A stretch of DNA of 14,208 nucleotides from Collinsella sp. (lineage in GTDB: Bacteria > Actinomycetota > Coriobacteriia > Coriobacteriales > Coriobacteriaceae): the NCBI GenBank assembly GCA_031295725.1, contig JAUMNV010000165.1, positions 1 through 14,208 on the forward strand, in the 5' to 3' direction. Shown one piece after another: positions 1 to 7,027 of the stretch; the first letter of the stretch is position 1; each line of letters opens with the position of its first letter. Below the pieces are notes generated by a model. The model saw only the letters and a program-made list of their open reading frames with translations. It did no database searches and was not told the DNA's origin. A program made the position numbers and the translations under genes.

Positions 1-896
1 ACCGCCGCGGGCCAGGTAAAGACGATCGAGATGCCGTGCGCGATGAGCCACTGGCCCACCCCGGTCGAACGGCCAAACAGCATAAGCAGCAAAAAGCCGC
101 ACACCGTAGGCGGCAGCACCATAGGAATCGTAAAGACCGAATCGAGCAGGCCCTTGATGCGACTCGAGGTACCCATGGTCTTCCACGCGGCGAACAGGCC
201 CAGCGCAAACGCGATCACCAGGGCAAGACCGCTCGTTTTAATGGACACCCAAAACGGGCGATAGTCGATGTCGCCCAAAAAGGAAGCCAGAGAGGTCAAG
301 GGCCCCTGCTCATCCCGCAACACGACAGACGACGCTTCTACCATTTGAGCGCTATCAAGCCAACGCGCGCCGCCCTTGGCATCACCCGAGGCTGATGCAA
401 TCACCACATAGCGGTCCCCATCCGCACCGCGCTCGTCAAAGCCATAGGTATACCCGCCGGCGTCAAACGTTGTTTCCGCCGTGACATACCAAGGAAGATC
501 CACGTCCCCCAGCCGCGCACCCCCCATGCAGTTTGCGCTGTCGAGCTCACAGACGAGGGTCTTGAGACCCGATACGCACTCGTTGTCCTGCGGATCCAAT
601 CCATACTTCTCGACAGCTTTGGGCGATATCCACACAACAACGCGGTCGGCAGCAGGCGCCACTACAAGGTCCACGTCCTCGTCAACGGGAAACCGGTAGC
701 CCTCAGGCTGGCCCTCCATGGCACGAGCGGTCCCCTTGGCCAATCGCTCAAAATCCTCGATCCCATAGGAAAGCCCATGAGCGGTCGCAGCAACCTGGGC
801 CCCGTCCTCAGCGTCCCCAGCAAACGCAAATCCCGGCACCCAGCAAAGCGCGAAGGTCAAAGCACAGGCGACAAGCATGCGGAATCTATTAAGCAC
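1..896 (-). CDS. modB: Molybdate ABC transporter permease ModB with N-terminal exported domain (partial, cut by window edge)
   Basis: This open frame begins at a GTG with GGAG six bases upstream and runs off the left edge after 298 codons, so the 3' end is missing. Residues 1-26 form a signal-peptide-like segment (basic start, hydrophobic core, possible AFA/GD cleavage). Residues 27 to about 215 are a hydrophilic domain with Cys107, Cys116 and Cys123 that I do not recognise. The permease core follows: a membrane segment near 219-238, then a stretch near 250-282 with the ModB-like pattern IPMVLPPTVCGFLLLLLFGR. The EAA loop that contacts the ATPase would lie beyond the edge. ModB forms the inner-membrane channel for molybdate or tungstate delivered by ModA. 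It lies 68 nt after modA on the same strand and is probably cotranscribed with it. The permease call is firm; the role of the extra domain is unknown. An alternative ATG at 878 has no better ribosome-binding site. Confidence 0.85.
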   Translation of the reverse strand, partial: MLNRFRMLVACALTFALCWVPGFAFAGDAEDGAQVAATAHGLSYGIEDFERLAKGTARAMEGQPEGYRFPVDEDVDLVVAPAADRVVVWISPKAVEKYGLDPQDNECVSGLKTLVCELDSANCMGGARLGDVDLPWYVTAETTFDAGGYTYGFDERGADGDRYVVIASASGDAKGGARWLDSAQMVEASSVVLRDEQGPLTSLASFLGDIDYRPFWVSIKTSGLALVIAFALGLFAAWKTMGTSSRIKGLLDSVFTIPMVLPPTVCGFLLLMLFGRSTGVGQWLIAHGISIVFTWPAA

Positions 897-964
897 GAAA
901 AGCTCCAAGCGAATACAAGGACGGAGTGAAACACAAAACGATGGAATTATCGCGCCAAGCCGCA

Positions 965-1840
965 CTACGCGGAAAGCTCAAAGCCGTACTTGGCCCAAAT
1001 CTTCTGAGCCTTCTTGTTGGACAGGCAGAAGTCGATGAACGCCTTGGCTTCGTCGGCGTGCTCGGAGCTCTCGGCAACGGCACCCGGATACACGATGGGC
1101 TTGTGCGAATCCTCGGGGCACACGAAGGCCTCCTCGATGCCGTCGTAGCGGAAGATATCGGAGCTGTAGACAAAGCCAGCCACGCAGTCGCCCGTGGACA
1201 CATAGGCGGCGGCGGTACCAACTTTGTCGGCCAGGGCCACCTTGTCGGCGATCTCGGGAGCATACTCGCCATCGTCGCCCTCGGTACCGGCGTAGAGGCC
1301 CACGGAGGCCAGGGCCTGGTTGGCGTACTTGCCAGCGGGAACGGTCTTGGCGTCGCCGATGGCGATCTTGCCGTCCAGATTCGCGACGTCGGCGATGGCC
1401 TCGACCTTGGTGTCGGAGCCCTCGGCGCGAATAATCACGAGGTCGTTAACGAACATGTCCTCACGCGTGTCGGCGTCGACGAGCTCGGCGGTCTCAGCGT
1501 CATCCATGGTGCCCTTGGAAGCGGTAATGAGCACGTCGACGGCGGCACCGGCGCGCATCTGCTCGACAAGGTCACCGGACGCCTTAAACTGCGTGTCGGC
1601 AAACGTGATGCCGGTCTGGTCGGTGTAGAGCTCCTGGACCTCGGGAAGAGCCTTCTCGAGGGAGTTGGCGGCAAAGACCTGCAGCTCGACGGTTTCCTTC
1701 TTGGAAGAGGCCTTGGCGGAGCCGGCATCGGATCCGGCCGGCTCGGACGTCTTGCTGCCCGAGCAGCCAGCAAGACCAAGGCCGGCAGCGGCGACAGCAG
1801 AAAGCGAGACAAAACCGCGGCGAGAAACCAAATCGAACAT
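965..1840 (-). CDS. modA: Molybdate-binding lipoprotein ModA
   Basis: The 291-residue product is the extracellular substrate-binding protein of a molybdate ABC importer. I chose the ATG at 1840 because AAAGGG sits six bases upstream; a TTG two codons earlier would abut that site with no spacing. The N-terminus reads S-R-R-G-F at residues 6-10, then a hydrophobic stretch and the lipobox LAGC with Cys26. This suggests a lipid-anchored protein that may use the Tat route. A low-complexity Ser/Ala/Lys linker (about 27-50) leads into the binding domain. That domain has ModA-like blocks: LQVFAANSLEKALPEV (about 53-68), the KASGDL segment, AAVDVLITASKGTMDD and the NDLVIIRA strand. It is followed by modB and preceded by a promoter with two dyads. 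Sulfate- or tungstate-binding relatives are the main alternative, but the moeA/mog neighbours favour molybdate. Confidence 0.9.
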   Translation of the reverse strand: MFDLVSRRGFVSLSAVAAAGLGLAGCSGSKTSEPAGSDAGSAKASSKKETVELQVFAANSLEKALPEVQELYTDQTGITFADTQFKASGDLVEQMRAGAAVDVLITASKGTMDDAETAELVDADTREDMFVNDLVIIRAEGSDTKVEAIADVANLDGKIAIGDAKTVPAGKYANQALASVGLYAGTEGDDGEYAPEIADKVALADKVGTAAAYVSTGDCVAGFVYSSDIFRYDGIEEAFVCPEDSHKPIVYPGAVAESSEHADEAKAFIDFCLSNKKAQKIWAKYGFELSA

Positions 1841-1886
1841 ATTCAACCCTTTCGGACCTTATGCCCGGGCACCCCACCGCGGGCTT

Positions 1887-1944
1887 TAATCTGCAATCAG
1901 ATTATACTTCTGCGCGAATAATGATAGTGAGAAATTATTCTCAC
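1887..1944 (-). promoter_or_regulatory. modA promoter with two dyad operators
   Basis: Read on the minus strand, a perfect TATAAT lies at 1906-1901, about 60 nt before the modA start. The 17-nt-spaced -35 position (CACTAT, 1929-1924) is poor, as expected for a regulated promoter. Two perfect inverted repeats surround it. TAATCTG/CAGATTA with a 4-nt spacer (1887-1904) overlaps the -10 and the predicted start point. GTGAGAA/TTCTCAC with a 4-nt spacer (1927-1944) touches the -35. They share geometry but not sequence, so two different regulators, or a repressor plus an activator, are possible. Neither looks like the Escherichia coli ModE site. Confidence 0.6.
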
Positions 1945-1993
1945 CAGAGAATATAGTTTCGAGTTAGCGTACACCTCGGCGTCGCTTCGACGG

Positions 1994-2030
1994 AAAACAA
2001 AGGCGGAGCAGCCCGTAAGGTCGCTCCGCC
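1994..2030 (-). terminator. Intrinsic terminator after mog
   Basis: On the minus strand an 8-bp perfect stem, GGCGGAGC/GCTCCGCC (2030-2023 with 2009-2002), is followed by TTTGTTTT. It lies 14 nt past the mog stop codon and separates the moeA-mog unit from modA-modB. Confidence 0.85.
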
Positions 2031-2043
2031 GCAGGTAGTGCGC

Positions 2044-2523
2044 TTATTTGGCGTGTCCGCCGCCCGCCGTCATCTGGGCCGCATGTTCCAGCTGGTCCGC
2101 TATGGCCTCCCAGCTTTCGCGGGCGGCCTTCGTGGAACCGGGAAAGTTTACGACAAGCGTATGACCTCGTTGCATGCAAATAGCGCGCGAGAGCATGGCG
2201 CGGCGTGTCTTGGTCATGGAGTACGCACGGATTGCCTCTGCAATACCCGGCACATCGCGGTCGCAGACGGCACGCGTCGCCTCGGGCGTCACATCGCGCA
2301 TCGAAAGCCCCGTGCCGCCGCAGGTGAGCACGACATTGGCGTGACACTCATCGGCGGCTTCCACAATGGCATCACCAATCTCGCTGACGTCGTCGCGCAC
2401 GATCACATGTGAGGCGACCGTCCAGCCCTGCGCCTCGATAAGTTCCTCGAGTGCGGCTCCAGCCTCGTCCTGGGCAAGATCGCGCGTATCCGAGCACGTC
2501 ACAATCGAAATCTTCAACTCCAT
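2044..2523 (-). CDS. mog: Molybdopterin adenylyltransferase, MogA/MoaB family
   Basis: The 159-residue protein belongs to the MoCF-binding family that adenylylates molybdopterin with Mg-ATP, preparing it for metal insertion by MoeA in the cytoplasm. It starts at the ATG at 2523, six bases after a full AGGAGG that overlaps the moeA stop codon. Longer in-frame extensions would run into moeA. Diagnostic blocks are SIVTCSDTRDLAQDEAG (6-22) and the signature VVLTCGGTGLSMRDVTPEAT (64-83), which holds the nucleotide/pterin-binding GGTG and the RDVTPE motif. Later come VPGIAEAIR and the LVVNFPGS loop. The length is usual for stand-alone MogA/MoaB. The 10-nt gap and ribosome-binding-site overlap point to translational coupling with moeA. 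MogA and MoaB cannot be separated by eye; the adenylyltransferase role is inferred from the family and from the pairing with MoeA. Confidence 0.88.
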   Translation of the reverse strand: MELKISIVTCSDTRDLAQDEAGAALEELIEAQGWTVASHVIVRDDVSEIGDAIVEAADECHANVVLTCGGTGLSMRDVTPEATRAVCDRDVPGIAEAIRAYSMTKTRRAMLSRAICMQRGHTLVVNFPGSTKAARESWEAIADQLEHAAQMTAGGGHAK

Positions 2524-2533
2524 AGCGATCCTC

Positions 2534-3796
2534 CTATAGCACCGTTCCCTCAGGCAGGTCGACACGCACGACATCCACGACGTCGCCCGCCTTGAGCTCG
2601 CACGGTCCTTCGTCAATACGCAGCAGGCAGTTGGCCCGCTGCATCGTGCCGAGCAGCGCCGAATTCTGCGTCTTGGCCTCGGTCACCAACAGCTCATCGG
2701 TCTCGGGGTCGCGCAAAACCGTGGCGCGATCGAAGAAGCGGCGGTCCTGGCGCTTTTTCACACCGTGGGTAAGAGCCGCTCGCTGCACGGGACGCGCCCC
2801 CTCGGCAAAACCACGCATCTTGCGGATCGCCGGACGGGCGAGCATCTCAAAGCCCACATACGCCGCGGCCGGATTGCCTGAAAGCCCCAGGCAGGGCTTA
2901 CCCCCGAGCAAGCCAAACGTGATGGCCTTGCCGGGGCGCATCGAGATGCGGTCAAACAGCACCTCGCCCTCGCGCTGGACCAGCGCCGTCACATAGTCGT
3001 AGTCGCCCGCCGAGGCGCCACCGCTCGTAATGACAAAATCGCACTCCTGCACGGCGCGATGCACCAGCTCGGCAATCGTCTGCTCATCATCGGGCGCAAT
3101 GCCGTAGAACACGGGCTCGGCTCCTGCATCGAGCGCTTCGGCCATCAGCGCCGAGGAGTTGGAATCGCGAATCTGACCGCGCGCCGGTACCTTACTCGGT
3201 GAGACCAGTTCCGTGCCCAGCGAGATAATGCCCACGCGCGGGGCAGCGTGCACCTTCACGCTTGCATACCCGGCGCTCGCCAGCAGACCCGCGCCCGCCG
3301 GGGCCACAACCTCTCCAGCACGCATCACGACGTCACCGGCATGGGCCTCCTCGGCGGCAGAGCGAACATTCTCCCCTACCTTGGCAGGTGCCGAGAAGCT
3401 CACGTGCGAGCCCTCGTTGCCGTCACCGTCAAGTACCTCGACAATCTCGTATTTCACTACGGCATCGGCACCCTCGGGCACCGGCGCGCCCGTCATGATG
3501 CGAACCGTCTCGCCCGCGCCGATTGCGCCCTCAAACACATGGCCCGCGGCCTCGTGTCCGATAACGTCGAGCGTCACTGGCGCCTCGCCAGATGCCTGCA
3601 CCAAGTCCGCCGAGCGCACGGCATATCCGTCCATAGCGCTGTTGGCAAACGGCGAGATGTCGATATCGGCCACCGCGTCCTCGGCCAAGGGAAGACCGGC
3701 GGCCTGCCACACGGGAATCTCGACGAGATCGGTCGGAGCAACGTGCGACAGAACAATCGACTGCGCGTCCTCCAGCGGAATGAGTTTCTCTGCCAT
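2534..3796 (-). CDS. moeA: Molybdopterin molybdenumtransferase MoeA
   Basis: The 420-residue enzyme inserts molybdate into adenylylated molybdopterin, the last common step of molybdenum cofactor synthesis. The start is the ATG at 3796, five bases after AAGAGG; a GTG two codons earlier overlaps the ribosome-binding site. Family landmarks appear in order: NSAMDGYAVRSADL (52-65), VRIMTGAPVPEGADAVVKYE (98-117), VGIISLGTELVSP (188-200) followed by QIRDSNSSAL, the MoCF-domain core FVITSGGASAGDYDYV (254-269), and MRPGKAITFGLLGGKPCLGLSGNPAAA (287-311). The usual family reading at the last motif is LPGNP; here it is LSGNP. The C-terminal beta domain ends at Leu420, matching normal MoeA length. It is the first gene of the moeA-mog unit. 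Some MoeA relatives handle tungsten, which sequence alone cannot exclude. Confidence 0.93.
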   Translation of the reverse strand: MAEKLIPLEDAQSIVLSHVAPTDLVEIPVWQAAGLPLAEDAVADIDISPFANSAMDGYAVRSADLVQASGEAPVTLDVIGHEAAGHVFEGAIGAGETVRIMTGAPVPEGADAVVKYEIVEVLDGDGNEGSHVSFSAPAKVGENVRSAAEEAHAGDVVMRAGEVVAPAGAGLLASAGYASVKVHAAPRVGIISLGTELVSPSKVPARGQIRDSNSSALMAEALDAGAEPVFYGIAPDDEQTIAELVHRAVQECDFVITSGGASAGDYDYVTALVQREGEVLFDRISMRPGKAITFGLLGGKPCLGLSGNPAAAYVGFEMLARPAIRKMRGFAEGARPVQRAALTHGVKKRQDRRFFDRATVLRDPETDELLVTEAKTQNSALLGTMQRANCLLRIDEGPCELKAGDVVDVVRVDLPEGTVL

Positions 3797-3883
3797 ATGC
3801 ACCTCTTAATGCCACGGCGCACAACAGGGGCGCCGATTCTTTATGCTTGTCTCAGTATAATCCCCCGACGCACGACCGCGACT

Positions 3884-3922
3884 CGGCCTGCACCCGCAAA
3901 TACACCTGTCGGTTGCAGGCCG
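3884..3922. promoter_or_regulatory. Long hairpin in the divergent moeA-clcA intergenic region
   Basis: CGGCCTGCA (3884-3892) pairs perfectly with TGCAGGCCG (3914-3922). After one mismatch, CCG pairs with CGG, giving a 12-bp stem around a 13-nt loop. No T-run follows on either strand, so it is not a standard terminator. It sits in the 210-nt gap between divergent moeA and clcA. Plus-strand TATAAT boxes lie on both sides (3856-3861 and 3972-3977), and a minus-strand TATACT lies at 3859-3854. It could be an operator, a cruciform or part of a leader RNA. Confidence 0.5.
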
Positions 3923-3971
3923 CGAAACAGAATGGAAACCAACCCACCGGCTCGTCGCGTTTACCGCGTTT

Positions 3972-3977
3972 TATAAT
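3972..3977 (+). promoter_or_regulatory. Candidate -10 box of clcA
   Basis: A perfect TATAAT lies 29 nt before the clcA ATG, which would give a leader of about 23 nt. No good -35 match is seen at 16-18 nt spacing, so an activator or another start site may be involved. Confidence 0.45.
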
Positions 3978-4006
3978 GCTTGCGTTGCAACCTAAAAGAG
4001 GAACGT

Positions 4007-5428
4007 ATGGCTCATAACGACAAACCCGAAAGCGCAAACGAAGCGCAGGATCATTCCCAGCCGCTCGACGAAGGCGGTTTTTTCTCCCTGAACGACGTCA
4101 TCGCGGCAGGCAGGCATCAGCTCACCCGCTCTGAGCATCTCTTGGCTGCCGACACGCGCCGCAACGCCCGCAACCTACTCGCGAGCGCCAAGTTGCTCGC
4201 ACTCGTCGTCATCGTCTCGCTCGCCATGGGCGTTGCCGCTTGGGCGTTTTTGGCCTCGCTGAATATCGCGACCGACTATCGCGAGCACCATGTGTGGGCC
4301 TACGCCTTGCTTCCCGTTGTGGGCATGGCCACCGCATGGGTCTACAAGAACCACGGTCTCGCCGCAAAGCGTGGCAACAACCTGGTCATCGACTCCGCTC
4401 TGGGCACACGCCTCATCCATATGCGCATGGCCGTCCTCACGTTTGTGTGCTCCACGCTCACACACCTAACGGGCGGATCGGCCGGTCGCGAGGGGGCCGC
4501 AGTGCAGATCGGCGGCACCATCGCCAGCAACATCTCGAGCCTCGCCCACCTCAAAAAGCATGACCACCACGACCTCATGCTCGCCGGCATCTCGTCGGCC
4601 TTTGGCGCCGTATTCGGCTCGCCCCTTGCCGGAGCTTTCTTTGGCATGGAGATGTGCTTTATCGGCAAGATCGACTACACGGCGGGCATCTACTGCCTGG
4701 TCGCCTCGTTTACCGGCTACTTTACGTCGCTTGCCTTGGGAACCGAGTACGAGGCGAATGTTATCGCCAGCGTTCCCGCCATGACGCCCAAAACGGTCGT
4801 CATCGTTGTTATCAGCGCCATTATCTTCGGTCTGACGGCACGCCTCTTTGCCTGGTCAGTTCGAACCGTCAAGAGCCTGTACGGTCGCTTTATCACCAAT
4901 TACCTCGTTCGCGCACTCATAGGCGCACTCGTGGTTTTGGCCGCCTATGCCCTCCTCGACGCCTGGGACTACGCCGGCCTTTCCACGTGGCTTTCCGGCG
5001 CCGGATTTGCCGGCAACACCACCCTGGCAGACGCAGCCATCAAGTTGGTCGTCACAGCGCTTACCCTGGGTGCGGGCTTCCAAGGCGGCGAGGTCACGCC
5101 CCTGTTTGGCATCGGTGCGGCGCTCGGCGGCTGGATCGGTTACCTCGTCGGAATCGACCCCAGTTTTCTGGCAGCTCTCGGCATGCTCGGCGTGTTCTGT
5201 GCCGGCCTCAACGTGCCCATCACCACCTGTATGATGGCCATCGACCTGTTCCACGGCACGGCTGCCGGGTTCTTTGTCATCGTGGCCTTTATCAGCTACC
5301 TAACCGCCGGACACCGCGGCGTGTACCCCGCCCAGCGCATTATCTCGCCCAAGCGCCGTTCGCTTATTGTGGATGAGGGCGGTACGGTAGCGGATGCTAT
5401 CGAGCGCCACAACGACCTGATAGAGTAG
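4007..5428 (+). CDS. ClC-family chloride channel/transporter
   Basis: The 473-residue membrane protein belongs to the ClC family of anion channels and anion/proton exchangers. The ATG at 4007 is preceded by AAGAGG at five bases; an upstream in-frame TTG at 3980 lacks such a site. About 55 hydrophilic residues precede the first membrane segment (near 62-85). The selectivity segment is GGSAGREGAAVQIGG (156-170), with the gating glutamate at Glu162. The normal GREGP reads GREGA here, as in the SycA/EriC-like branch. SSAFGAVFGSPLAGAFFGMEMC (196-217) and the later GAGFQGGEVTPLFGIGAALGG are also typical of that branch. By eye alignment with E. coli ClcA, the internal proton-pathway Glu203 corresponds to Met216. 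That might mean channel-like rather than exchange activity. No C-terminal CBS domains are present. The gene stands alone, followed 86 nt later by a lipid kinase gene on the same strand. Confidence 0.88.
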   Translation: MAHNDKPESANEAQDHSQPLDEGGFFSLNDVIAAGRHQLTRSEHLLAADTRRNARNLLASAKLLALVVIVSLAMGVAAWAFLASLNIATDYREHHVWAYALLPVVGMATAWVYKNHGLAAKRGNNLVIDSALGTRLIHMRMAVLTFVCSTLTHLTGGSAGREGAAVQIGGTIASNISSLAHLKKHDHHDLMLAGISSAFGAVFGSPLAGAFFGMEMCFIGKIDYTAGIYCLVASFTGYFTSLALGTEYEANVIASVPAMTPKTVVIVVISAIIFGLTARLFAWSVRTVKSLYGRFITNYLVRALIGALVVLAAYALLDAWDYAGLSTWLSGAGFAGNTTLADAAIKLVVTALTLGAGFQGGEVTPLFGIGAALGGWIGYLVGIDPSFLAALGMLGVFCAGLNVPITTCMMAIDLFHGTAAGFFVIVAFISYLTAGHRGVYPAQRIISPKRRSLIVDEGGTVADAIERHNDLIE

Positions 5429-5514
5429 ATGTAATAATCGCCGTGCAGCCACAATCGGGGGCAATTCGACCTGAGCGCGACCGCACTGTCATGTCACACG
5501 CCGGGAGTCGCCCC

Positions 5515-6477
5515 ATGCACGCAACTGATTTTGGTCGCACGCTCATCATCGCCAACCCAGCCGCCCAGTCGGGCGCGGCGCGCGAAGTTGCCGAGCGCCT
5601 GCAACGCTTTTTGGACATGACTGCACGCGCATCCCAGTTTGACCTGGTGCTGACCGAGCGCATGGGACACGCCAAGGAGCTGGCCGCAAAGGCTCAGGGC
5701 TATCGCACCGTTATCGCCCTTGGCGGCGACGGCGTGATTCACGAGGTCGTCAACGGGCTTATGACGCAAAAGGAGGACGCCCGCCCCGCTCTTGCCGTCC
5801 TGCCCGTGGGCTCCGGTAACGATTTTGCCCAGACGCTTGGCATCGACGATTTCTCCGGCAAGGATTTTGCCGCGCTGCTCACCTGCGAACTGCAGCGTCA
5901 GGACATCGGGTGCATTCGCTCGTGGAGCCCTGCGAGCGGCAGCGGCGAGGCTACCGTTGAGTACTTCGACCAGACGCTTTCGATCGGCATCGATGCCGCC
6001 ATCGGCCTTGGCACCACCGAGCTGCGCAAAAAGACCGGCTTGACGGGCGCGCCGCTCTACACCCTTTCGGGACTTGAGCAGTTTGGCCTGCGCTATCGCA
6101 ACTACCCCATGACAGTCAGCTTTGACGGGACGCCCGCCGAGCGCGTGCAGGCGATTATCATGGCGATTCAGCTGGGTCCTACCTATGGCTCGGGCTATCG
6201 CATCTGTCCCGACGCCGACCCCTGTGACGGCATACTCGACGTCTGCTACGCCTGCGGCCCCGTTCCGCGCGCGGTCGCGCTTCCCATGTTCCTTTCGGCC
6301 AAAGATGGCCACCATACCAAGCTGCCACCGGTTCGCATGCGCCGCTGTCGCCATGCCGAGCTTACCTTTGAGGAGCCCGACTACCCCATTCAGGCCGACG
6401 GCGAGCCCGTTGTCGCCTCGCGCATCGAGGCCGACATCCTCGCCGGCGCCCTCCACGTCTGGCACCCCACCCGCTAG
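5515..6477 (+). CDS. Diacylglycerol kinase-like lipid kinase (YegS/BmrU/DagK family)
   Basis: The 320-residue protein carries the diacylglycerol/sphingosine kinase catalytic fold, which transfers phosphate from ATP to a membrane lipid and feeds phosphatidate recycling. I chose the ATG at 5515 because GGGAG lies seven bases upstream and the conserved strand LIIANPAAQSG begins at residue 10. GTG 5443 and ATG 5491 lack a comparable site. Key blocks are the nucleotide loop ALGGDGVIHEVVNGL (68-82; the family's usual GGDGT is GGDGV), VLPVGSGNDFAQTLGI (95-110) and a C-terminal QADGEP segment matching the family's DGE motif. The protein has no signal peptide and is probably a peripheral membrane enzyme. 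The exact lipid (diacylglycerol, undecaprenol or another) cannot be read from the sequence. It converges on the GGQ gene, with a 71-nt palindrome between. Confidence 0.88.
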   Translation: MHATDFGRTLIIANPAAQSGAAREVAERLQRFLDMTARASQFDLVLTERMGHAKELAAKAQGYRTVIALGGDGVIHEVVNGLMTQKEDARPALAVLPVGSGNDFAQTLGIDDFSGKDFAALLTCELQRQDIGCIRSWSPASGSGEATVEYFDQTLSIGIDAAIGLGTTELRKKTGLTGAPLYTLSGLEQFGLRYRNYPMTVSFDGTPAERVQAIIMAIQLGPTYGSGYRICPDADPCDGILDVCYACGPVPRAVALPMFLSAKDGHHTKLPPVRMRRCRHAELTFEEPDYPIQADGEPVVASRIEADILAGALHVWHPTR

Positions 6478-6484
6478 CCCCACC

Positions 6485-6555
6485 TAAGTTGCGGTGAAAT
6501 AGGGACTGTTTATGCAGCTAAAGCCGCAAAACAGTCCCTATTTCACCGCAACTTA
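6485..6555. repeat. Perfect 27-bp inverted repeat (REP-like palindrome)
   Basis: Bases 6485-6511 are the exact reverse complement of 6529-6555, around a 17-nt loop that can itself pair. The arm contains GTGAAATAGGGACTGT, closely matching the arm of the palindrome at 6970-7000. It lies between the convergent lipid kinase and GGQ genes. No T-run follows on either strand, though so strong a hairpin could still help end transcription from both sides. It may be one copy of a dispersed palindromic family. Confidence 0.85.
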
Positions 6556-6563
6556 CAAGGAGG

Positions 6564-6944
6564 CTATTCGTCGCTGCCCGGTTTGCGTCGGTTGGTCTTT
6601 TTAATGGCGTTGAAGCGTTTGTCGTTGAGCCTGCGCTGGCGAGAGCGTTGAGGCACCTTGGTCTTTACGCGTCGACGCGGTGGACGCCCGCGACGCTCAA
6701 GCTCTGCCCTCAGCTTACGCAAACAGCAGCTGCGATTCTGAAACTGACTACGGCTCTCGCGCGCCGTCACGACAATCCCCGAAGGGATATGTTTCATGCG
6801 TACCGCCGAGTCCGTCGTGTTCACGCCCTGTCCGCCCGGACCCGTCGCGCGAAACACCTGCACCTCGCAATCGCGCGCCAACTCCTCGGCCGACATCTCG
6901 GCATAGCGCGCATACTCGCGCCATCCCATCTTGTCCCCATCCAT
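6564..6944 (-). CDS. Stand-alone GGQ release-factor/ArfB-like ribosome rescue protein
   Basis: The 126-residue protein contains only the catalytic domain of class I peptide release factors. The segment VFRATGPGGQGVNTTDSAVRM (30-50) holds the GGQ loop (37-39), which hydrolyses peptidyl-tRNA in the ribosome. Next come HIPSGIVV, the arginine-rich SRSQFQNR block and a strongly basic tail. ArfB places a similar tail in the empty mRNA channel of stalled ribosomes. There is no codon-recognition domain. The ATG at 6944 follows GGAGG by seven bases. A longer frame from 7010 would have to translate the xpt terminator hairpin, so I reject it. It lacks an rtcB neighbour, so it is not the classical RtcB-linked PrfH. 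Function as a rescue hydrolase is inferred from the domain; activity is unproven. Confidence 0.82.
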   Translation of the reverse strand: MDGDKMGWREYARYAEMSAEELARDCEVQVFRATGPGGQGVNTTDSAVRMKHIPSGIVVTARESRSQFQNRSCCLRKLRAELERRGRPPRRRVKTKVPQRSRQRRLNDKRFNAIKKTNRRKPGSDE

Positions 6945-6964
6945 ATCAACACCTCCCCTCATAC

Positions 6965-7000
6965 AAAAAATGTGACAAAGGGACAGTCCCTTTGTCACAT
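6965..7000 (-). terminator. Palindromic intrinsic terminator of xpt
   Basis: ATGTGACAAAGGGAC (6970-6984) and its exact reverse complement (6986-7000) are separated by one base. On the minus strand the hairpin is followed directly by six T residues (6970-6965). It lies 27 nt past the xpt stop and just before the GGQ gene. Its arm resembles the palindrome at 6485-6555, so it may be a repeat element serving as a terminator. Confidence 0.85.
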
Positions 7001-7027
7001 CGCATACCAATCGCTTGTGTTGCGCGC

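Noticed and set aside
926..1921. Long plus-strand open frames opposite modA, metY, the MFS gene and rpsA
   Set aside because: They are antisense to well-recognised proteins, show no domains and have compositions expected from reversed GC-rich coding DNA.
6945..7010. N-terminal extension of the GGQ protein to a TTG at 7010
   Set aside because: It would translate straight through the palindromic xpt terminator and has no ribosome-binding site; ATG 6944 has a strong one.
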